Assembly: GCA_021496925.1 (NCBI GenBank)
Contig: CP053915.1
Coordinates: 3,809,501-3,873,500 of the forward strand
Reading direction: 5' to 3'
DNA length: 64,000 nucleotides
From: Acidovorax sp. YS12
Lineage (GTDB): Bacteria > Pseudomonadota > Gammaproteobacteria > Burkholderiales > Burkholderiaceae_C
Part shown: one piece after another, positions 58,900-64,000 of the stretch
Layout of the letters: each line of letters begins with the position of its first letter
How positions within the stretch are numbered: the stretch's first letter is position 1
The notes under the pieces: model-generated
The model's input: only the letters and a program-made list of their open reading frames with translations
Told to the model about the DNA's origin: nothing
The model's database searches: none
Translations under genes and position numbers: made by a program

Positions 58900-59007
58900 G
58901 GTGTGTCTCCTTTGTTCTTTGAAACAATTGGAGACGAATATAGACCACTTCCCCTAGGCCGCACCATGGGGGACTGCCCATGGCGCTTTTTTGCTGAAGG
59001 CGGTGTT

Positions 59008-60645
59008 TCAGGCCGACGACAGCCGCAGGTGGTTGGCCGTGGGCAGTGCCGCGGGGGCGGGCATGCCGCCACGGGCCTGCAGGCCGCCGGTGGGCTGCGC
59101 GTCCAGCGTGAACACGGCGACGGCGTTCACCAGCTCCCCGGCCTGGGTCTGCAGGCTGGCGGCGGCGGCGGCGCTTTGCTCCACCAGGGCCGCGTTCTGC
59201 TGCGTGGTCTGGTCCATCTGGGTAATGGCCTCGCCCACCTGGGCCACGCCGCTGGCCTGTTCCTTGCTGGCGGCGCTGATCTCGCCCATGATGTCGGTCA
59301 CGCGGCGGATGGCCGTCACCACCTCTTCCATGGTGCCGCCGGCCTTGTCCACGAGCTGCGAGCCCTGCTCCACGCGCTCCACGCTGGCGCCGATCAGGCC
59401 CTTGATTTCCTTGGCCGCGTCGGCGCTGCGCTGCGCCAGGTTGCGCACCTCGCCCGCCACCACGGCGAAGCCGCGGCCCTGCTCGCCCGCGCGGGCGGCC
59501 TCGACGGCGGCATTGAGCGCCAGGATGTTGGTCTGGAAGGCGATGCCGTCGATCACGCCGATGATGTCGGCGATGCGGCGGCTGGCGTCGTGGATGCCGC
59601 GCATCGTTTCCACCACCTGGGCCACCACCTCGCCGCCTTGCGTGGCCACGTTGGAGGCGTTGAGCGCGAGCTGGTTGGCCTGCTGGGCGTTGTCGGCGTT
59701 CTGGCGCACGGTGGAGCCGAGCTGCTCCATGGAGGCGGCGGTCTGCTGCAGCGCGCTGGCCTGGCTCTCGGTGCGTGCCGACAGGTCGTGGTTGCCCTGG
59801 GCAATCTCGCTGCTGGCGGTGGCCACGCCCTCGGCGTTCTGGCGCACGTGGGCCACGGTGTCGGCCAGGCGCGTCTGCATGTGCGCCAGGGCCTGCAGCA
59901 GTTGGCCGGCCTCGTCGCGCTGCTGGGCGGCGGCGATGCGCATGCTCAGGTCGCCCTGGGCGATGCTCTCGGCCGCCTGGATGCCCTGGCGCAGCGGCAG
60001 CGTGACGGAGCGCGTGGTCTGCCAGGCCACCAGCGCGCCCAGCGCCAGCGCCGCCAGCGTGGCCAGGCCCAGCAGCCACAGGCTCTGGCGGGCCAGCGCG
60101 GCGTTGTCGGCCTGGGCGGCCTGCACCTGCGTGCCCATGTGCGCGCGCAGCCTGTCCAGCGTCTGCAGGTAGGCGTCGGCGCGCGGGCGCAGGTCGCGGT
60201 CCACCATGCCGGCGATGTCGGGCTCGCCGCCGCTGGAGGCGTGCCGCACCGCGTCGCGCTGCTCCTGGTAGGCCTGGCCGGCCTTGGTGATTGCGTCAAG
60301 CAGTGCCTGGGCCTGGGGCGCCTGGGCGAGCAGTGCCTTGATGCGCTCCTGCGTCTGCGCCGCCGACTTGTCGGCGGTGGCCATCGCTGCTTCGAGCTGG
60401 TCGACGTAGCCGCGGTCGATGGCCTTGAGCGCGGCCTCGGTGCGCACCCAGTTGAGCTGGATGCTGGTGGCCCATTCCTCCACCAGGGCCTGCTGCTCCA
60501 TCTCGGCGGTGGCCAGTTGCTGGGCCGACTGGTGCAGCGCGCTGATGCGCGACTGCGCATACAGCACGATGGCCACCGTGATGCACAGGATGCTGCCGAA
60601 CGCCACGCCCAGGCGCAGGCCGACTTTGAGGTTGCCGAGTTTCAT
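59008..60645 (-). CDS. methyl-accepting chemotaxis protein with 4-helix-bundle sensor
   Basis: 545 residues. A first helix (about 10-30), a periplasmic 4HB sensor (about 33-190), a second helix (about 192-212) and HAMP precede a signalling domain almost identical in its central half to that of the neighbouring chemoreceptor (SGRTESQASALQQTAASMEQLGSTVRQN versus SARTESQASALQQTAASMEQLGSTVRQN; shared text shortened). This suggests a past duplication with sensor exchange. There is no CheR pentapeptide. It is separated from the 58899 gene by 108 bases with a separate promoter. Confidence 0.94.
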   Translation of the reverse strand: MKLGNLKVGLRLGVAFGSILCITVAIVLYAQSRISALHQSAQQLATAEMEQQALVEEWATSIQLNWVRTEAALKAIDRGYVDQLEAAMATADKSAAQTQERIKALLAQAPQAQALLDAITKAGQAYQEQRDAVRHASSGGEPDIAGMVDRDLRPRADAYLQTLDRLRAHMGTQVQAAQADNAALARQSLWLLGLATLAALALGALVAWQTTRSVTLPLRQGIQAAESIAQGDLSMRIAAAQQRDEAGQLLQALAHMQTRLADTVAHVRQNAEGVATASSEIAQGNHDLSARTESQASALQQTAASMEQLGSTVRQNADNAQQANQLALNASNVATQGGEVVAQVVETMRGIHDASRRIADIIGVIDGIAFQTNILALNAAVEAARAGEQGRGFAVVAGEVRNLAQRSADAAKEIKGLIGASVERVEQGSQLVDKAGGTMEEVVTAIRRVTDIMGEISAASKEQASGVAQVGEAITQMDQTTQQNAALVEQSAAAAASLQTQAGELVNAVAVFTLDAQPTGGLQARGGMPAPAALPTANHLRLSSA

Positions 60646-60687
60646 TGCTTGCGGGGCCAGGGGCCGGAAAGGGTGCGGTACATGCGC

Positions 60688-61275
60688 TCAGGAGGCCTTG
60701 CCCAGCAGGGCGTCCTTGAGCTTCCAGTCGGCGGGCTGCGGGCCCAGCCAGATGCCCATCAGGGCGTTGAAGAATTCGGGCTCCTTGAACGGCTCGCCCT
60801 GCACCTGGCCCTTGACGGTGAGCACGGTGCCGGTGCCGGGAATCCAGTCGATCATGAATTCCTCGCCCGGCAGCAGCTTCTTGTGCTCGGAGAAGATCTG
60901 GCTCATGCGCATGACGCCGGGCACGAGCTTGGAGAACGCGGCGCGGTCCATGTTGTCCTCCATGCCGCGCGAGAACAGCTTGCCCAGTTCCGCCGAATCG
61001 ATCTCGCGCAGCATCACGATGCGCATGCGCTTGGGGCCCTTGAGGGCCTGGATGTCCTGCGGCGTCTGCGCCTTCTTCTCCAAGTACAGACCCGCCGTGT
61101 AGACCTTGAACACCGCCTTGTAGCGGATGCCGGCGCCATTGAGCAGCAGAGGCTTGCCCTGCACGCTGGCCGCCTCCTCGTACTTCACGTCGGCCAGGGT
61201 GGTCTGTGCCATGGCACCGCCACAGGCCAGCAAGGCGGCCCCCGCGAGAACGACGCAATGCCGAAGGAATTTCAT
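60688..61275 (-). CDS. secreted chalcone-isomerase-fold protein
   Basis: 195 residues with a signal peptide (LVLAGAALLACGGAMAQ-like, cleavage near residue 23). The mature part fits the bacterial chalcone-isomerase-like family: LNGAGIRYKAVFKVYTAGLYLEKK, PKRMRIVMLREIDSAELGKLF and FMIDWIPGTGTVLTVKG. Bacterial members usually do not act as flavonoid isomerases and their role is unknown; lipid or fatty-acid binding is a possibility. It is divergent from the trp genes. Confidence 0.88.
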   Translation of the reverse strand: MKFLRHCVVLAGAALLACGGAMAQTTLADVKYEEAASVQGKPLLLNGAGIRYKAVFKVYTAGLYLEKKAQTPQDIQALKGPKRMRIVMLREIDSAELGKLFSRGMEDNMDRAAFSKLVPGVMRMSQIFSEHKKLLPGEEFMIDWIPGTGTVLTVKGQVQGEPFKEPEFFNALMGIWLGPQPADWKLKDALLGKAS

Positions 61276-61415
61276 ACCCGACTCCTGAAAATAGAACGAT
61301 CGTGCGTTTCTAATTGTTGCTGCATGGGGCGCGGGCCGCAACAGGGTTTTCGAGCAGTCCGTGTCGCATTGGCTGCACGCCGCGCGCGCTGCCCGAAGGG
61401 GCGGGGCGGCTTTGC

Positions 61416-61421
61416 TACACT
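61416..61421 (+). promoter_or_regulatory. -10-like hexamer in front of the trp leader ORF
   Basis: TACACT lies 7 bases before the ATG of the short Trp-containing ORF, in the 357-base gap 61276-61632 between the CHI-like gene and trpE. No clear -35 box. Apart from this, the leader ORF and small hairpins, nothing is recognised in the gap. Confidence 0.45.
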
Positions 61422-61428
61422 TTCGCCC

Positions 61429-61512
61429 ATGTTCATCCACCATGCGTTCGTGACAGGTTGTGCAGACCGGGGAGCCTGGCCCTGGCGCAAGCCTGCTTGC
61501 CTGAACGCCTGA
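61429..61512 (+). CDS. trpL: possible trp leader peptide (27 residues)
   Basis: A 27-codon ORF encoding a peptide with tryptophans at codons 17 and 19 (RGAWPWRKPACLNA end), ending 120 bases before the trpE start. Tandem or near-tandem Trp codons in a short ORF ahead of trpE are the hallmark of ribosome-mediated attenuation. After the Trp codons a small hairpin GCAAG-CCTG-CTTGC (61487-61500) can form and another, CTGGG-CGCTT-CCCAG, follows, but I see no U-rich intrinsic terminator. No ribosome-binding site precedes it; it could be leaderless. Two Trp in 27 residues could be chance. Confidence 0.5.
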   Translation: MFIHHAFVTGCADRGAWPWRKPACLNA

Positions 61513-61632
61513 TGGCACCTGGGCGCTTCCCAGCGTGCACCCGTGGCCCCCTGTGCGGGCCGACCTCATGAACTGCGGCGCTACCCTCCATATCCCCTCG
61601 CGCGCGCCGTCCCTGTTGGGAGCCTCCCTGTC

Positions 61633-63132
61633 GTGATCACCGAACTCGAATTCAAGAGCCTGGCGGCCCAAGGCTATAACCGCATTCCGCTCATGGCCGA
61701 GGCCTTTGCGGACCTCGAAACCCCCCTGTCCCTTTACCTCAAGCTGGCCCATTCGCAGGGCGGTGGCAAGCACAGCTTTCTGCTCGAGTCCGTGGTGGGC
61801 GGCGAGCGCTTCGGCCGCTACAGCTTCATCGGCCTGCCCGCGCGCACGCTGCTGCGCGCCAGCGGCTTCGGCGCTGCGGCCAAGACCGAAGTCGTCACCG
61901 ACGGCCAAGTGGTGGAGACGGCCAGCGGCAACCCGCTGGACTTCATTGCCGAATACCAAAAGCGCTTCAAGGTGGCGCTGCGTCCCGGCCTGCCGCGCTT
62001 TTGCGGCGGCCTGGCGGGCTACTTCGGCTACGACGCGGTGCGCTACATCGAGAAAAAGCTCGAAGCCACCTGCCCGCCCGATGCCCTGGGCTGCCCCGAC
62101 ATCCTGCTGCTGCAGTGCGAGGAGCTGGCGGTCATCGACAACCTCTCGGGCAAGCTCTACCTGATCGTCTACGCCAACCCGGCCGAGCCCGAGGCCTACG
62201 CCCGGGGCAAGAAGCGCCTGCGCGAGCTCAAGGAGCAGCTCAAGTACTCGGTGAGCGCGCCCGTGGTCAAACCCAGCGAGAGCCACCCGGCGCAGCGCAG
62301 CTTTGCCAAGGCCGACTACCTGGCCGCCGTGGAACAAGCCAAGGAGCTGATCGCCGCCGGCGACTTCATGCAGGTGCAGGTGGGTCAGCGCATCCACAAG
62401 CGCTACACCGAGAGCCCGCTGTCGCTGTACCGCGCGCTGCGCTCGCTCAACCCGTCGCCGTACATGTACTACTACCACTTCGGCGATTTCCACGTGGTCG
62501 GGGCAAGCCCGGAAATCCTGGTGCGCCAGGAGCAGACGCAGGAGGGCACCAAGGTCACCATCCGCCCGCTGGCAGGCACACGCCCGCGCGGCGCCACGCC
62601 CGAGAAGGACAAGGCGGCGGAGGTGGAACTGGTGAACGACCCGAAGGAGCGCGCCGAGCACGTGATGCTGATCGACCTGGCGCGCAACGACATCGGGCGC
62701 ATCGCCAAGACCGGCTCGGTGAAGGTGACCGAGGCCTTCGTGGTCGAGCGCTACAGCCACGTGATGCACATCGTCAGCAACGTCGAGGGCATCCTGCACG
62801 ACGGCATGAGCAGCATTGACGTGCTCAAGGCCACCTTTCCGGCGGGCACGCTCACCGGGGCGCCCAAGGTGCACGCCATGGAGCTGATCGACCAGCTCGA
62901 ACCGACCAAGCGCGGCCTGTACGGCGGCGCCTGCGGCTACCTGAGCTACGCGGGCGACATGGACGTGGCCATCGCCATCCGCACCGCCATCGTCAAGGAC
63001 GGCACGCTGTACGTGCAGGCGGCCGCTGGCGTGGTGGCCGACTCCGTGCCCGAGCTGGAATGGAAGGAAACCGAACATAAGGCCCGCGCCCTGCTGCGCG
63101 CGGCGGAACTGGTAGAGGAAGGACTGGAATGA
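61633..63132 (+). CDS. trpE: anthranilate synthase component I
   Basis: 499 residues from a GTG start (VITELEFKSLAAQGYNRIPL); upstream in-frame starts give a proline/arginine-rich stretch unlike the family. It makes anthranilate from chorismate with TrpG. N-terminal feedback-inhibition part contains LLESVVGGERFGRYSFIG (the LLES motif binds tryptophan). The chorismate-binding core shows IRPLAGTRPRGATPEKD, LIDLARNDIGRI, THVMHIVSNVEG-like segment and PAGTLTGAPKVHAMELIDQLE. Its stop overlaps the chorismate mutase start by 4 bases. Confidence 0.97.
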   Translation: MITELEFKSLAAQGYNRIPLMAEAFADLETPLSLYLKLAHSQGGGKHSFLLESVVGGERFGRYSFIGLPARTLLRASGFGAAAKTEVVTDGQVVETASGNPLDFIAEYQKRFKVALRPGLPRFCGGLAGYFGYDAVRYIEKKLEATCPPDALGCPDILLLQCEELAVIDNLSGKLYLIVYANPAEPEAYARGKKRLRELKEQLKYSVSAPVVKPSESHPAQRSFAKADYLAAVEQAKELIAAGDFMQVQVGQRIHKRYTESPLSLYRALRSLNPSPYMYYYHFGDFHVVGASPEILVRQEQTQEGTKVTIRPLAGTRPRGATPEKDKAAEVELVNDPKERAEHVMLIDLARNDIGRIAKTGSVKVTEAFVVERYSHVMHIVSNVEGILHDGMSSIDVLKATFPAGTLTGAPKVHAMELIDQLEPTKRGLYGGACGYLSYAGDMDVAIAIRTAIVKDGTLYVQAAAGVVADSVPELEWKETEHKARALLRAAELVEEGLE

Positions 63133-63455
63133 CCCGCGCCATTGAACACACGCAGCACTGCACCACCATGGAGGACGTGCGCCGCTACATTGATGCGCTG
63201 GACGACGTGCTCGTGCCCCTGCTGGTCACGCGCGGCGGCTACATGACCCAGGCCGCGCGCCTCAAGCAGCACGACAGCCAGGTGCGCGACGAGGACCGCA
63301 TCGAGGCCATCGTGGCGCGCGTGCGCGCGCGCGCCGCCCAGGAAGGCGGCCAGGCCGACGTGATCGAGGCCATCTACCGCAGCATGATGGAGGCCTACAT
63401 CGCCTACGAACACCGCGAGTTCGCGCGCCTGCGCGCGCCGGAGGGCCAGCCATGA
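63129..63455 (+). CDS. AroQ-type chorismate mutase
   Basis: 108 residues, an all-helical AroQ domain. It has TMEDVRRYIDALDDVLVPLLVTRGGYMTQAARLK with the conserved early arginine and later KQHDSQVRDEDRIEAIVARVRARA, then EAIYRSMMEAYIAYEHREF. The pattern fits chorismate mutase or the closely related isochorismate pyruvate lyase (PchB). It lies between trpE and trpG with 4-base overlaps on both sides, so it is co-translated with anthranilate synthase and takes chorismate toward Phe/Tyr; this is a regular context in Comamonadaceae as far as I recall. Confidence 0.9.
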   Translation: MTRAIEHTQHCTTMEDVRRYIDALDDVLVPLLVTRGGYMTQAARLKQHDSQVRDEDRIEAIVARVRARAAQEGGQADVIEAIYRSMMEAYIAYEHREFARLRAPEGQP

Positions 63456-64000
63456 AGCTCTTGATGATTGACAACTACGACAGCTTCACCTTCAACATCG
63501 TCCAGTACTTCGGCGAGCTGGGCGCGCAGGTGGAGGTGTTCCGCAACGACGAGATCACGCTCGAAGGCATTGCCGCGCGCGCGCCCGACCGGCTGGTGGT
63601 CTCGCCCGGCCCGTGCTCGCCGGCCGAGGCGGGCATTTCGGTGGCCGCCATCCAGCACTTCGCGGGCAGGCTGCCGATTCTGGGCGTGTGCCTGGGGCAC
63701 CAGAGCATTGGCGCGGCCTTCGGCGGCAAGATCATCCGGGCGCAGCAGCTCATGCATGGCAAGACCAGCGTCATCACCACCACGCAACAGGGTGTGTTCG
63801 CCGGGCTGCCGGCGCAGTTCACGGTGAACCGCTACCACTCGCTGGCCATCGAGCGCACGAGCTGCCCGGAGGTGCTGGAGGTGACGGCCTGGACGGAGGA
63901 CGGCGAGATCATGGGCGTGCGCCACAAGACGCTGCCCATCGAGGGCGTGCAGTTCCACCCCGAGAGCATCCTGACCGAGCATGGCCACGCCATGCTGAAG
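63452..64000 (+). CDS. trpG: anthranilate synthase component II, glutamine amidotransferase (3' end outside window)
   Basis: 183 codons visible; the gene runs off the window. It supplies ammonia from glutamine to TrpE. The class I amidotransferase features are intact: MIDNYDSFTFNIVQYF, VVSPGPCSPAEAGIS, the nucleophile Cys80 in ILGVCLGHQSIGAAFGG and GVQFHPESILTEHG with the catalytic His and Glu near residue 169-171. The ATG overlaps the chorismate mutase stop (ATGA). Confidence 0.97.
   Translation, partial: MKLLMIDNYDSFTFNIVQYFGELGAQVEVFRNDEITLEGIAARAPDRLVVSPGPCSPAEAGISVAAIQHFAGRLPILGVCLGHQSIGAAFGGKIIRAQQLMHGKTSVITTTQQGVFAGLPAQFTVNRYHSLAIERTSCPEVLEVTAWTEDGEIMGVRHKTLPIEGVQFHPESILTEHGHAMLK

Noticed and set aside
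58955..58995. Terminator hairpin CCATGGG..CCCATGG followed by TTTTTT
   Set aside because: The T-run lies on the plus strand only, while both flanking genes are on the minus strand, so it has no transcript to terminate there.
57073..61512. A 1479-codon plus-strand open frame antisense to two chemoreceptors
   Set aside because: Composition is that of a reverse-complement shadow; only its last 27 codons were retained, as a separate possible trp leader ORF.
1..64000. tRNA, rRNA, CRISPR arrays, prophage or replication origin
   Set aside because: No cloverleaf-type genes, regularly spaced direct repeats, phage genes or DnaA-box clusters were recognised.

Overview
This is a GC-rich chromosomal segment from a betaproteobacterium. 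Protein families, gene order and a dispersed mini-repeat that I recall from Acidovorax/Alicycliphilus/Comamonas-type genomes point to the family Comamonadaceae; the genus cannot be fixed from the sequence alone. I find 56 protein-coding genes, two of them cut by the window edges, plus one probable leader-peptide ORF. There is no rRNA, tRNA, CRISPR array, transposase or prophage. Because of the high GC content many long antisense and out-of-frame ORFs exist, and these were discarded.

Layout. 1-4669: L-/D-lactate utilisation operon (permease, GntR regulator, L-LDH, D-LDH). 4670-5472: an 800-base non-coding island that folds as one giant imperfect inverted repeat. 5473-9652: hybrid sensor kinase divergent from the C4-dicarboxylate carrier dctA. 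9709-15817: iron-uptake block on the minus strand (ECF sigma, FecR, TonB-dependent receptor, PepSY protein, small membrane protein) headed by a Fur-box-like site. 15940-22229: small membrane and periplasmic proteins, argS, a SPOR protein, dsbA, DUF485-actP. 22326-25696: lptA-lptB-rpoN and a thioesterase. 25763-36532: chemoreceptor, RNA methyltransferase, PIN protein, SEC-C protein, a histidine kinase with an ANTAR response regulator, then an overlapping GGDEF/EAL and chemoreceptor pair. 36548-49688 (mostly minus): cinA-pgpA, a DUF4139 protein, a phytase-like lipoprotein, a tyrosine phosphatase, a five-gene minor-pilin cluster with a divergent HTH regulator, thiL, a YbdK-type ligase and a K+/H+ antiporter-like protein. 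49757-54118: Gcr-type membrane protein, apaG, rpe, gph. 54115-60645: GGDEF/EAL protein and two chemoreceptors. 60688-64000: CHI-fold protein, then trpE-chorismate mutase-trpG preceded by a short ORF with two near-adjacent Trp codons.

Themes. Carbon supply (lactate, dicarboxylates, acetate) is next to many signalling genes: four chemoreceptors, two c-di-GMP enzymes and two sensor kinases. The most unusual features are repetitive. A roughly 45-65-base palindromic mini-repeat occurs about a dozen times, and several copies are read in frame inside conserved genes (rpoN, thiL, gph, the start of cinA). Two copies flank the giant palindrome and two back-to-back copies form a 23-bp terminator-like stem. 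Other leads are a possible trp leader peptide, a triple half-site operator between the pilin operon and its divergent HTH regulator, and a set of -10 hexamers only 6-7 bases before start codons.
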